From Streptomyces sp. PR69 (GTDB taxonomy: Bacteria; Actinomycetota; Actinomycetes; Streptomycetales; Streptomycetaceae), in contig NZ_JAOWCB010000023.1 of the NCBI RefSeq assembly GCF_026420845.1, forward strand, positions 36,405-100,404: 64,000 nt of DNA, read 5' to 3'. Made by a program: the position numbers and the translations under genes. Positions within the stretch are counted from its first letter, which is position 1; every line of letters begins with the position of its first letter. The notes below the pieces were generated by a model. That model saw only the letters and a list, made by a program, of their open reading frames with translations, was not told where the DNA came from and did no database searches. This document shows, one piece after another, positions 9,647-18,286 of this stretch.

Positions 9647-10479
9647 GGGGTCACCTCTGAGGTGTGGGCGGAGGCCAGGGCGGCGGAGCGGTTCGCGGCC
9701 CGGCGCGCCACGACGTTGTCGGACGCTCCGGTGATCGCCGCGACGACGTCCTCGGCGGTCACGGACTCCACGTCGAAGACGCCGTTGTTGCGGCCGAGCC
9801 GGAGCACGGCCACGCGGTCGGCGACCGCCTTCACATCGGCCATGTTGTGGCTGATCATGATCACGCCGAGACCGCGCTCACGCAGGCGCTCGATCAGGTT
9901 GAGGACCTCCGCGGTCTGCGCGACCCCCAGAGCCGCGGTGGGCTCGTCGAGAATGACGATCTTGGGGTCGCCCAGCAGCGACCGTGCGATGGCGATCGTC
10001 TGGCGCTGCCCTCCCGACAGGGACGCGACCGGGGTGTGCAGGCTGGGGATCTTCGCGGAGAGCTGTCCGAGGAGCTCCCAGGAGCGGGTCTCCATCTCGA
10101 CCTCGGCGAGCCGGTGGAAGCGCAGCTCACGGCCGAGGAACAGGTTCTGGATGACGTTGAGGTTCTCGCACAGTGCGAGGTCCTGGTAGACGGTGGCGAT
10201 GCCCAGCTTCTGGGCGGCGCTCGGGTTGGGAAGGACGACCGGGCGCCCCTGGAACGAGATGGCGCCGCCCGCGTCCGGGGCGTGGACGCCCGCGAGCACC
10301 TTGACCAGGGTGGACTTGCCGGCGCCGTTGTCCCCGACCAGCGCCACGATCTCGCCCGCGTGGACGTCCAGGTCGATGTCGGTGAGAGCGGCGACCGCGC
10401 CGAAGGTCTTGCTGATCCCGCGCAGGGACAGCACGGGCGCGGGGGCGCCGCGGCTCCCGGCGGCTGCGGTGGTGGGCAT
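9643..10479 (-). CDS. Sugar ABC transporter ATP-binding protein
   Basis: A 278-residue single ABC ATPase. Walker A is GDNGAGKST, the signature is LSGGQRQ, Walker B is IVILDEPTAALG, and the switch His lies in ISHN. Unlike RbsA or XylG, which carry two ABC domains, this has one, as in FrcA-type systems, so it should work as a homodimer. The ATG at 10479 is preceded by GAGGCAGG; an alternative ATG at 10494 adds five residues. It follows the binding-protein gene by 74 bases and is coupled to the permease by ATGA. Confidence 0.93.
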   Translation of the reverse strand: MPTTAAAGSRGAPAPVLSLRGISKTFGAVAALTDIDLDVHAGEIVALVGDNGAGKSTLVKVLAGVHAPDAGGAISFQGRPVVLPNPSAAQKLGIATVYQDLALCENLNVIQNLFLGRELRFHRLAEVEMETRSWELLGQLSAKIPSLHTPVASLSGGQRQTIAIARSLLGDPKIVILDEPTAALGVAQTAEVLNLIERLRERGLGVIMISHNMADVKAVADRVAVLRLGRNNGVFDVESVTAEDVVAAITGASDNVVARRAANRSAALASAHTSEVTP

Positions 10480-10553
10480 GTGCCTGCCTCGCATGGGTCT
10501 GGGGCCGCCGGTCCGCCCGCACGGGCGGACCGGCCGAACCGTGGGCTGGATGA

Positions 10554-11621
10554 CTAGTTGATGCCGGCCTTGCGGCAGGCGTCGGCGTAGGCGGGGGTGC
10601 AGATCTCGGAGGCCTTGAAGGGCCCGTCCTCGATCAGCGTTTCGGCGAGGTTGTCCACGGTGACCACCGTCGGCTCGTACAGCCGGGCGGGGGTGTCGAA
10701 GATCAGGGTTTCCGCGGAGGGGGTCTTGCCCTTGGCGAACTGGTAGGCGATCTCGGCCGCCGCTTCCGCCACGGTCCTGATCGGCTTGGAGATGGTGTTG
10801 TACTGCTCGCCCGCCACGATGCGCTGCGCCGCGGCCAGCTCGGCGTCGTTGCCGGTGACCGGGGGCACCGCGGCGACTCCCGCGGCCTTGAAGGCGGCGA
10901 TCGCGCCGCCTGCCGTGCCGTCGTTGGCGGCCACCACACCCGCGATCTTGCCCTTGTGCTGCGTGATCTTGGAGCTGACCCAGTTCTGTGCCTTGGTGGG
11001 GTCCCAGCCGGGGGTGTCGTACTCGTCGAGCAGCTCGATTCCGCTCGGGTCGACGGCGTTGTGGATGCCCTTCTTGATCAGGCCCGCCGCGGCGTCGGTG
11101 GGGGACCCGTTCACCTGGAGCAGCCCGCCCTTGGCGTCCTTCTCCTTCAGGTGGTCCACGAGGGACTGGGCGATCATCTGGCCGATCTTCTCGTTGTCGA
11201 ACGAGACGTAGTAGTCGGCCTTGCCGCCGGGGATGGGGCGGTCGTAGGCGATCACGGGCACGCCCTGTGCCTGGGCGTTGCCGACGACGGTCACCGCCGC
11301 CGCCGAGTCGACCGGGTCGATCACCAGCGCCTTGACGCCTTGCGCGAGCGCGGAGTCCGCCTGTCTCTGCTGTGTCGACGGATCGGCCTTCGCGTTGGCG
11401 TACACCACCTCGCAGTCCGCGCAGAGCGAGGCGAGCTTCGCCTCGAACAGCGGCTTGTCGAACAGCTCGTAGCGGGTGGATGCGATGTCCGGCATCAGAA
11501 AGGCGATCTTCATCTTCTCCGAGCCGGAGCCCGACGCGCCGCCGCTGCACGCGGTGAGGGAGGCGAGGGCGGCTGCCGCCGTCACGCCTGCTGCTGCCTT
11601 CAGTGCGCGGTGCTTGAACAT
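10554..11621 (-). CDS. Sugar ABC transporter substrate-binding lipoprotein
   Basis: A 355-residue periplasmic-binding-protein-like (type I, XylF/RbsB) lipoprotein. The signal peptide ends in the lipobox LTAC with Cys25 as the lipid-anchored residue. The body has the two-lobe Rossmann pattern (KIAFLMPDI, ALVIDPVDSAAA, GVVAANDGTAGG). It captures the sugar outside the cell and hands it to the permease. The ATG at 11621 has AAGGAG seven bases upstream. As the first gene of the minus-strand operon it sits behind the shared regulatory region facing the DeoR gene. Confidence 0.93.
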   Translation of the reverse strand: MFKHRALKAAAGVTAAAALASLTACSGGASGSGSEKMKIAFLMPDIASTRYELFDKPLFEAKLASLCADCEVVYANAKADPSTQQRQADSALAQGVKALVIDPVDSAAAVTVVGNAQAQGVPVIAYDRPIPGGKADYYVSFDNEKIGQMIAQSLVDHLKEKDAKGGLLQVNGSPTDAAAGLIKKGIHNAVDPSGIELLDEYDTPGWDPTKAQNWVSSKITQHKGKIAGVVAANDGTAGGAIAAFKAAGVAAVPPVTGNDAELAAAQRIVAGEQYNTISKPIRTVAEAAAEIAYQFAKGKTPSAETLIFDTPARLYEPTVVTVDNLAETLIEDGPFKASEICTPAYADACRKAGIN

Positions 11622-11949
11622 CGGATTCTCCTTCGCCGCCGCCGGAGCGGCTGGGGCGTGGCCGGGGCGCTGCACGTGGTGTGCGGCCGTGGGGAGCGGT
11701 GTCTTAAGGCCCCGGACCTGGTGGATGAGGAGCCCGCGGTGTCAGACCGGTCCCGGCCGCTTTCGTGGAGCGGGGGGACGGCTGCCTCGGGAGGCCCGGT
11801 GTTCAGCGGCGCCACCCAGCGGGTTATGTGAAATATAACTTCGCCAGTGTTAAATCTGACAAGCCTTGTGGGGTTCTCTGTTATGTCTTCGCAATGCGCA
11901 TGAGGCCCACCGGTGCCCGCCGAGCCCTCCGGCAGGTACCTTGAAGTGC
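11622..11949. promoter_or_regulatory. Divergent control region, sugar operon / deoR
   Basis: A 328-base gap between the binding-protein gene and the divergent DeoR gene. Positions 11,820-11,890 are strikingly AT-rich for this genome. They contain the inverted repeat GTTAT (11823-11827) and ATAAC (11835-11839) seven bases apart, a related GTTATGT at 11880 and a GTGTTAAAT at 11858. These are candidate DeoR operator elements. A -10-like TACCTT at 11937-11942 lies seven bases before the DeoR ATG, which suggests a leaderless transcript. Assignments are by pattern only. Confidence 0.5.
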
Positions 11950-12768
11950 ATGGACGACAAGAGATCCGTCGCGGCGGAGGACACCGAACGGCCCGGTCTC
12001 GGTCTCAACGAGCGGCGCGATGTGATACGTCGTGAGGTGCTCCGCCAGGGCTTCACACGCATCGACGACCTCGCCCGGGTACTCCAGGTGAGCGTCATGA
12101 CGGTGCACCGGGACCTGGACGCCCTGGCCGAGGAGGGATGGCTCACCAAGGTCCGGGGCGGTGCGACGGCCAACCCCTCCGCCCTGCTGGAGGCGGGGGT
12201 GCGGGAGCGGACGGCGGCGCTCAACGCCGAGAAGGAAGCCGTCGCCGCCGTCGCCGCCGAATCACTCCACCGCGGGCAGACCGTCTTCGTCGACGAGAGC
12301 ACCACGGCCCTCGCCCTCCACCCCCACCTGGCCGCCGCCGCACCGCTCACGGTGGTGACCAACTTCTTCCCGCTCGTCCGGACCCTCGGCGCCGTCAAGG
12401 GAATCGAGGTGATCACCCTCGGCGGGCGCTACTTCCCCCTCCAGGAGGCGTGCCTCGGGTACCAGACCGCCCAGGCCATCCGGAATCTGAGGGCCGACCT
12501 GCTGTTCATGTCCACCACGGCGGTCAGCGCCGGGGCCTGCTACCACCGGTCGGAGTCGACCATCGAGGTCAAGCGCGCGTTCATGGAATGCGCCGATCGC
12601 TCGATCCTGCTGGTGGACCACGCCAAGTTCGGCCGCCGCGCCCCCTATCTGCTCGCCCCGCTCCACGCGTTCGACCAGATCGTCACCGACTCCGGCGTGG
12701 ACGAGGAGGAAGTCGCGGCGCTGCGCGAGGGCGGCGCCCGCGTGCGCATCGCCCCGCCGCCTCGCTAG
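11950..12768 (+). CDS. DeoR-family transcriptional regulator
   Basis: A 272-residue DeoR repressor. The N-terminal winged helix-turn-helix covers residues about 20-75 (IDDLARVLQVSVMTVHRDL, then a KVRGGA wing), and the C-terminal sugar-phosphate sensor domain is NagB-like (VTNFFPLV, VEVKR-type and DHAKFG motifs). It very probably represses the divergent sugar transport and kinase operon and is released by a phosphorylated intermediate, as is usual for the family. The start at 11950 agrees with the -10-like TACCTT immediately upstream. Confidence 0.92.
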   Translation: MDDKRSVAAEDTERPGLGLNERRDVIRREVLRQGFTRIDDLARVLQVSVMTVHRDLDALAEEGWLTKVRGGATANPSALLEAGVRERTAALNAEKEAVAAVAAESLHRGQTVFVDESTTALALHPHLAAAAPLTVVTNFFPLVRTLGAVKGIEVITLGGRYFPLQEACLGYQTAQAIRNLRADLLFMSTTAVSAGACYHRSESTIEVKRAFMECADRSILLVDHAKFGRRAPYLLAPLHAFDQIVTDSGVDEEEVAALREGGARVRIAPPPR

Positions 12769-12798
12769 TTCCGCGACAGGGCTCATAAGCTGCGCGGC

Positions 12799-13554
12799 GT
12801 GAAACGAACCGTCGCCATGACCGCCGCCGTCCTCGTCCCCGCCGTACTGCTCGCAGGCTGCACGGATATCGGGGACACGGGCGGCAAAGACGCCAAGGAC
12901 GCCGCCAAGGCCCCCGCGGGCGGTGGGGTCAGTCCGCTTGACAATCCGGACGGGACCAAGCCCGGGCTGGGGCCGATACCGAAGGGGCTGATGGACTCGG
13001 GGGCGTATGAGCTGATCGAGAAGGTGCGCACCAAGGGGCGGGGGCCGAAGACCGGTTACAAGCGGGACAAGTTCGGCTATGCGTGGATGGACAGCGCCGA
13101 CGGCATCCCGCTCGCGCGCAACGGGTGCGACACCCGCAACGACCTGCTCGCCCGTGACGGCACGGACATCCGGCTCCGCTCCGGGTCGGACTGCGTCGTC
13201 GTGTCGATGAAGCTGGTCGACCCGTACACCGGCAAGACCCTCGACTGGACGAAGAAGAAGGCCGCTTCCGTGCAGATCGACCATGTCGTCCCGCTGTCGT
13301 ACGCCTGGCAGTTGGGCGCGGCCCGCTGGGACAAGGCCAAGCGGCAGCAACTGGCCAACGATCCGCTGAACCTGCTGCCGGTGGACGGTCCCGCCAACAG
13401 CGCCAAGGGGGACTCCGGGCCCGCGTCCTGGCTGCCGCCGAACAAGCGGATCCGCTGCTCGTACGCGGTGCGCTTCGCGCAGGTGGCGATCAAGTACGAG
13501 CTGCCCGTCACGGCCGCGGACAAGCAGGCGATGCTCCGGCAGTGCTCCGGCTGA
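12799..13554 (+). CDS. HNH/DUF1524-type secreted lipoprotein
   Basis: A 251-residue lipoprotein with signal peptide and lipobox LLAGC (Cys about 21). The C-terminal half carries an HNH-like nuclease core: QIDHVVPLSYAW, then NDPLNLLPVDGPANSAKGD, the His/Asn layout of the DUF1524/GmrSD C-terminal endonuclease family. Such proteins are common extracellular putative nucleases in Streptomyces; the substrate is unproven. A -10-like TAAGCT at 12786-12791 ends seven bases before the GTG, so the message is probably leaderless. Confidence 0.85.
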   Translation: MKRTVAMTAAVLVPAVLLAGCTDIGDTGGKDAKDAAKAPAGGGVSPLDNPDGTKPGLGPIPKGLMDSGAYELIEKVRTKGRGPKTGYKRDKFGYAWMDSADGIPLARNGCDTRNDLLARDGTDIRLRSGSDCVVVSMKLVDPYTGKTLDWTKKKAASVQIDHVVPLSYAWQLGAARWDKAKRQQLANDPLNLLPVDGPANSAKGDSGPASWLPPNKRIRCSYAVRFAQVAIKYELPVTAADKQAMLRQCSG

Positions 13555-14246
13555 AGCCTTCCGGAAAGCGGCCCGGGCTCGCCGCCCCCGTGTGGGAGAT
13601 GCTCGACACCTGGCCGGAGTTCATGCTGCACGACCCCGTCGGCTGGGCGAACGTCGGGCGGATCATGGCGGACCTGCCGGAGTATGTGCTGGTGGCGACC
13701 GACCCTGAAGGGCGCGTCGTGGCCCGGGGGTTCAGCGTGCCGTTCCGGATGGCGGCCGAGGGGCGCGGGGTGCTGCCCGAGCGGGGATGGGACCAGGTGC
13801 TGCTGTGGGCGTTCTCCGACCTGCGGCACGGGCGGGAGCCGGACACGGTCAGCGCGATTGAGATCACCGTGGCGCGGGACCGGCTGGGGCAGGGGATATC
13901 CGGCCGGATGCTGGCGGCGATGCGGGAGAACGTACGGCGCCTCGGCTTCGGCGAGCTGCTCGCGCCCGTGCGGCCCAGCGCCAAGAGTCTGGAGCCGGAG
14001 GCGCTGATCGAGGAGTATGCGCACCGCGCCCGAGAGGCGGACGGCCTGCCGCACGACCCGTGGCTGCGGGTGCGTATACGGGCCGGGGGGACCGTGGAGG
14101 CGGTGGCCCCGGCGTCGATGACGGTGACCGGGGGCTGTGTCCTGTGCGGCCGGTGTGCCGAAGACACCAGTCCTGAGCGGCATCTTGCTCGCTCTGCGGT
14201 CCGGACTCCTCGTCACAGCCGGACGCGCAGAAGGCTTCGAACGTGA
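13542..14246 (+). pseudogene. GNAT acetyltransferase, C-terminally truncated
   Basis: Residues 1-197 look like a GNAT N-acetyltransferase: an acetyl-CoA-binding stretch with DRLGQGISGRM and the conserved segment VRIRAGGTVEAVAPASMTVTG. In homologues I recall, the protein then continues for roughly 50 residues to a VEPNVWVRH-like end. Here the frame instead runs into 37 arginine-rich residues with no resemblance to the family, because the DNA to the right of about 14132 belongs to another gene. The gene overlaps the preceding lipoprotein stop by 13 bases. It is probably non-functional or altered; the call of truncation rests on remembered homologues. Confidence 0.65.
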
Positions 14247-14310
14247 TCCCGCCTTCCGGTGCGTGCCGGATGGAATGGCTTACGAAGCGGTATACGGCAC
14301 GTGTGTTCAT
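14137..14310 (-). pseudogene. Small DUF7848-like gene, 3' end lost
   Basis: The ATG at 14310 overlaps the upstream stop as ATGA and opens a frame whose first 58 residues (MNTRAVYRFVSHSIRH, CDEESG, QDWCLRHTGRTGH) match a small Streptomyces protein family usually found beside XRE regulators. Homologues continue with about 20 residues after TGH. Here the frame crosses into the antisense strand of the acetyltransferase and only stops at 13864. The break falls within eight bases of the break in that opposing gene, so one rearrangement event cut both. Confidence 0.6.
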
Positions 14311-14516
14311 GCGCAAACCTCATCGGGGCTCTCGGAGTGGTCCTCGTCCGCTTCGGCATCCGGCACGGGCAGGCGCATTCCGCGCGACTCGCTGTGCGTG
14401 CTCAGGAAGCACGGTTTGCCGCCTTCCGTCGTCCATGGAAGCAATCGCGCATGGTGCCCCGAAGCAATGTCGGCAAGGCTCTGCCGCCGCTGCCTGTCGC
14501 CTTCCGTTCTCCGCAT
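14307..14516 (-). CDS. Short protein, apparently internally deleted
   Basis: A 69-residue frame starting at ATG 14516, preceded by GAGGGGA; a longer version would begin at 14567 but lacks a ribosome site. It joins an N-terminal PWTTEGGKPCFLST segment directly to a C-terminal ESRGMRLPVPD segment. In the related small Streptomyces proteins I recall, about 50-60 residues lie between these two, so this looks like an in-frame internal deletion. It sits between the XRE regulator gene and the truncated DUF7848-like gene and is coupled to the latter by ATGA. Confidence 0.5.
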   Translation of the reverse strand: MRRTEGDRQRRQSLADIASGHHARLLPWTTEGGKPCFLSTHSESRGMRLPVPDAEADEDHSESPDEVCA

Positions 14517-14639
14517 GACTACGGTTCCCCTCACCGCTGGCACGTAAAGGGGACCGTACGAGCGCATGGGGGCTGAAACAACATGCGAAGCAGGGCAGTT
14601 GAGCCGCCTGGTGCGGCGAACCGCTGTGCTCCGCAGTGC

Positions 14640-15884
14640 TTAGCCGGCGACGCCGAGGTGAGCCGCCATGCTGCGCATCTCTTCCGTCAGTGTCCGCTTG
14701 CGGGTCTTGAGGATGTCGGCCATGACGTACCGAGCCATGGGCTGATGAGTGATCCAGCCATTTGCGCGCTGTTTGATCTGCATCAATTCAGCCATGGCTT
14801 CCTGATGTTCACCGGTCGCAACGTACGCCTTGGCCACGTCCAGCCGATGACGGTTCCAGTTGTTCGAGGTGACCCCGCCGAGACTGCGCAAACCATTGGG
14901 GCTTACCGGACCTTCGTCGGAGCGCCGCAGCACTCCGCGCTGGTCCCCAGTCAGCGAGAGGTCTTCAATCGCTTTCATCTCCACCGTGGCCGGACCGAAT
15001 CCGCCCCAGTGGTTCGGGAACCCGTTGTCTTCGCGGCCCATGGCACTTGCTGCCGTCGCTGCCATCCTGCGGGCCTCCTGCGCCACGTCCGGCCGGTTGT
15101 TGCGGACGCTGGACGCCGCAACTCTCAGCCACAGTTCACCCCACACGGCCAGATGATCCGCAGCGGCCTCAGACAGCCGGGGTTCGATCTCCGCTGCTGT
15201 CTGCGCGGCAAGTTGCTCGCACTCGTCGAAACGGTCTTGCCTCAGTAGCAACCAGCACATGCCGACGACCCCGGTAGCCGCTGTGAGAGTCTGACCGGTC
15301 TCCCGCCCAAGCCGGATCGCTTCCGCCAGCGCGTAGTACGCCATGTCGTACTGCCGTACTTGCGTGAGGAACTGCCCGGTCATCAACAGCACTTGTGAGC
15401 GCGCCGTCATCGCGAGTCGCTGCTCTTCCCCCTCAAGGGCGTTCACCGCTGCCTCAGACGAGCGAAGCAGCGGGGGGAGCAACTTGGCAACGGATGAGTA
15501 CCGGTCCTGCTCATACAGTGCCCGAGCGTCCCGAACCTGCTGACACGTCGTGTCCAGTCCCCCGGGTTCCTCCGGGGCCGCTGTGAGGGGGGCGGCAAGC
15601 CCGATGGGTGGCATGAGTGCGCGCCGCAGCTCCACCAGATGACGCCGGTTGGCATCGTCCTGGGGGCCGACAACGGATCGGGGCGCTTCGGTGGCGAACA
15701 GCGCCGACGTGGAGACGCCCAGCGCGCGGGCAAGGGCGTGCAGCGTTTCGACGCGCACGTCTCCGCCTTGCTCCACCTTGCGAACGGTGCTCAGGGAGAG
15801 GCCGGCCGCTTCGGCCAATCCCTCTTGGCTCAGTCCGCCTGTGCGCCGGTACTTCCGGATGTTGTCAGCCAACCCTGTGGTCAT
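14640..15884 (-). CDS. XRE-family regulator with TPR-like C-terminal domain
   Basis: A 414-residue regulator. An XRE helix-turn-helix occupies residues about 5-60 (LSQEGLAEAAGLSLSTVRKVE, then LARALGVS). The remainder is alpha-helical and repeat-like, as in Streptomyces XRE/TPR regulators of the BldD-SCO4441 style pairs. The ATG at 15884 is preferred over GTG 15890 because GAGGTGA sits at the right distance. The base composition is visibly lower in GC than the flanks. Together with the damaged small genes downstream this suggests an acquired or rearranged block. The target genes are unknown. Confidence 0.85.
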   Translation of the reverse strand: MTTGLADNIRKYRRTGGLSQEGLAEAAGLSLSTVRKVEQGGDVRVETLHALARALGVSTSALFATEAPRSVVGPQDDANRRHLVELRRALMPPIGLAAPLTAAPEEPGGLDTTCQQVRDARALYEQDRYSSVAKLLPPLLRSSEAAVNALEGEEQRLAMTARSQVLLMTGQFLTQVRQYDMAYYALAEAIRLGRETGQTLTAATGVVGMCWLLLRQDRFDECEQLAAQTAAEIEPRLSEAAADHLAVWGELWLRVAASSVRNNRPDVAQEARRMAATAASAMGREDNGFPNHWGGFGPATVEMKAIEDLSLTGDQRGVLRRSDEGPVSPNGLRSLGGVTSNNWNRHRLDVAKAYVATGEHQEAMAELMQIKQRANGWITHQPMARYVMADILKTRKRTLTEEMRSMAAHLGVAG

Positions 15885-15973
15885 CGACACTCACCTCACG
15901 ACAAGGGTAGCCCCGCCGCGACCCCACAACGCGAGGTCATTCAAGGCACAGCAGTTCCGTCGGCAGTGCGGAA

Positions 15974-16492
15974 TCACGACCGAGAGTCGCGGGACGTCGC
16001 TGAGACGGGATTGACGGCCAGTCCCTGCCCTGGGGCAGCCGTGAGTGTGGCTCGGAGGAACGCCGAGGGGCAGTCCCTCCCGCTGGGCTGGTACTTGCGC
16101 AGCTCGACATCCGTGCGCTGGTCGAAGAGCACACGCCTGCCGTCGTCCTGCGAGGTCACGGTGAACCGCACCGGCACGCTCCCCTCGCCGGTGTCCTCGT
16201 CGAGCACCACGCTGCTCAGCAGGGGCGACGAATCGCCGCTGGCCTTCGCCACCGTCTTGGTCTCGCAGATCTCATGTGCGCACAGCTCGGCGACGAGCGA
16301 CCTCGGGTCCGCGGGTGAAGTCCCAGAGGCCGAGGCGGCGAAGTCGGCTGGTTCCCAGGCCGCCGCGACCCCTGACTCGCCGCCGATCGCGGTGCATGTC
16401 TTCTCACTGCCGATGCCCGCGCAGCCGGTGGCCAGCAGGCCGGACAGCGCGAGAAGGGGAAAAGGCCACCGGCTCTTCGCGTTGCGCTTCAT
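15974..16492 (-). CDS. Hypothetical lipoprotein
   Basis: A 172-residue protein with a clear lipoprotein signal (positively charged start, hydrophobic core, LLATGC with Cys24). The mature part contains four cysteines and no motif I recognise. AAGGAAG lies just upstream of the ATG at 16492. GC content returns to the genome norm here, so the gene probably belongs to the chromosomal background and not to the XRE block. Confidence 0.75.
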   Translation of the reverse strand: MKRNAKSRWPFPLLALSGLLATGCAGIGSEKTCTAIGGESGVAAAWEPADFAASASGTSPADPRSLVAELCAHEICETKTVAKASGDSSPLLSSVVLDEDTGEGSVPVRFTVTSQDDGRRVLFDQRTDVELRKYQPSGRDCPSAFLRATLTAAPGQGLAVNPVSATSRDSRS

Positions 16493-16570
16493 GCTTCCTT
16501 CGTGACGTCGTCATTTCGAGGAGCGGGCCGCGGAATTGGTTCCCCTTCTGAATGGCGGGTGTGCTGAAGG

Positions 16571-17509
16571 TCATTCGGCGCGCAGGAACGCCGACGTCGA
16601 GACCCGTCCCAGCATCCTCAGCCGGGTCTCCCCGGCCGCCAGATGCTTGTCCAGCGCCTCCTGGACCCCCGGCCACTTGTTGTCGCCGTAGTCGTCGAGC
16701 ACCACGATCCCGCCCGGCGCGACGATCTCCTCGACCCATTCCAGGTCGGCCGTGACCCCTTCCATGGAGTGGTCGCCGTCCACGATGACCACCCCGTACG
16801 CCCGGTCGGAGACCGCGGCCCGCACTTCGGGGTCGGAGGAGAAGCCCTGCTGGATACGGGCCTCAAGCGCCGCGCGGCTCGCGCCCAGCGCCAGATTGGC
16901 GCGGACGACGTCCTCCCGCACCGGCGTCCCCGTGGGGTCTGCGCCCTGCTTGGCGCCCGGCTGGAGCTGAAGGCCCGCCAGCGGGTCCACGATCGTCAGA
17001 TCCGGCTCGATGCCGGCGCGGTGCACCATCCGCAGCAGCGCGGTGGCGAACAGCCCGTACAGGGTGCCGATCTCCAGGATGCTGCCGTTCGGCGGGGACA
17101 GCAGCGGCACGGTGGCCAGCTTGCCGCAGATGTTGGACGTCGAGCCCGCGAGGCGGCCGACGCCGAGCGCCTCCAGCGCCACCACCGTGCGATAGGCGAC
17201 GACCACGCTGCGGCGGGCGTGCTCACCGCCCTCACCGAGATTCTGTATCTCGCGGACGAGAGCGTCGATCGCGGTGGCGGGCGGCATCCGGTGCGTGCCG
17301 CGGCCGGTGCTGTCGAGCAGCAGCCCGAGCGCGTGCTGCCGGTTCCGCATGTCGGCCAGCTCGCGGCGCAGCGCCTCGATCTCGCCGAGCAGCGGCTGTG
17401 TGGTGCGTTCCACACGTTTATTGACACGCTGTTCTATGCGTTGCTCGACGAGACTGACGGCGGGGCGGAGGACTCGCTTCGACAGGCGGCTGCGCAGGAG
17501 AGAGGGCAT
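16571..17509 (-). CDS. Class I SAM-dependent methyltransferase
   Basis: A 312-residue protein. Residues about 15-60 are a basic coiled coil (VEQRIEQRVNKRVE onward). The core is a Methyltransf_24-like Rossmann fold: ILEIGTLYGLFA is the SAM-binding motif I, LTIVDPLAG the acidic strand, and VVIVDGDHSMEGV plus IVVLDDYG the later motifs. It is close to the cephalosporin-hydroxylase-like/macrocin O-methyltransferase group acting on sugars or small molecules. It is next to GtrA and two glycosyltransferases, so a role in surface glycan decoration is plausible. The ATG at 17509 is chosen because the family homology begins soon after; no strong ribosome site is seen. Confidence 0.82.
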   Translation of the reverse strand: MPSLLRSRLSKRVLRPAVSLVEQRIEQRVNKRVERTTQPLLGEIEALRRELADMRNRQHALGLLLDSTGRGTHRMPPATAIDALVREIQNLGEGGEHARRSVVVAYRTVVALEALGVGRLAGSTSNICGKLATVPLLSPPNGSILEIGTLYGLFATALLRMVHRAGIEPDLTIVDPLAGLQLQPGAKQGADPTGTPVREDVVRANLALGASRAALEARIQQGFSSDPEVRAAVSDRAYGVVIVDGDHSMEGVTADLEWVEEIVAPGGIVVLDDYGDNKWPGVQEALDKHLAAGETRLRMLGRVSTSAFLRAE

Positions 17510-17788
17510 GCCGGGAACGTACGCGTGAACTCCTGCCGCACACACCACACTTGAGTGCTGTGCGGGTGAAGTCTTCATGGCGGCACGGCGACGAAGGCAT
17601 GTGCGTGCAGAACGCAGCAGCGCCCGTGAGCGCCGACGCGAGCAGTACGCCCGGAACGTGCCCCCGGGGTTCAATATGAGGTGAAACGCCCTCCGCCCTT
17701 CCTGGTGCAGGCCGCCGACACGGGCCTCCCCAGTCGGCAGCCGCCGAACCAATCGAACCCGCCGAACCCATGAGGAGCTCGTACGCCG

Positions 17789-18286
17789 ATGACGGTCCAG
17801 GCCCAGCTGGTCCGGTTCGCCCTGGTGGGCGTGGTGAACACCGGGACGTACTACGGCTGCTATCTGGCGCTGCTCGCCGTCCTGCCGTACATAGCCGCGC
17901 ATATCGCCGCCTTTGCCCTGAGCATGGTCGGCTCGTTCTTCCTGACGTCGTATGTCACCTACCGCACCCGGCCGACCTGGCGGAAGTTCCTGCTCTTTCC
18001 CCTCACCAACCTGGCGAACTTCACCGTCACCACGGCAGGCGTCTACCTCCTGGTGGACGTCCTGCACTTCGGCAGCCGATACGCCCCGCTGCTCGCGGCC
18101 GCCGCGGCGATCCCGGTGACCTTCGCCGTCTCCCGTACGATCATGCTGCGGCCCGACAGCGGAGACCGGCACGGCAGCCGGGCCGAGGGCCTCACCGCAG
18201 TTTCCGGACGACCTTCCGCACCGCCGGATGACGCCGCAGCGCCGCCGCTCGCACCGGCCGCCCGCCCGGCAGGCCGAGACCGGTGA
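17789..18286 (+). CDS. GtrA-like membrane protein
   Basis: A 165-residue protein with four hydrophobic segments (about 8-28, 37-58, 72-95 and 102-122) and the GtrA opening FALVGVVNTGTYYG. GtrA proteins are thought to assist translocation of lipid-linked sugars across the membrane. GAGGAG lies 11 bases before the ATG. The last 40 residues are proline/alanine-rich and overlap the 3' end of the opposing glycosyltransferase gene by 95 bases. Location beside two glycosyltransferases supports a cell-surface glycan role. Confidence 0.88.
   Translation: MTVQAQLVRFALVGVVNTGTYYGCYLALLAVLPYIAAHIAAFALSMVGSFFLTSYVTYRTRPTWRKFLLFPLTNLANFTVTTAGVYLLVDVLHFGSRYAPLLAAAAAIPVTFAVSRTIMLRPDSGDRHGSRAEGLTAVSGRPSAPPDDAAAPPLAPAARPAGRDR

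Noticed and set aside
3494..11621. An AI-2/Lsr-type uptake operon
   Set aside because: There is an FGGY kinase and a sugar transporter, but no LsrF/LsrG-like gene and the two kinases and dehydrogenase do not fit.
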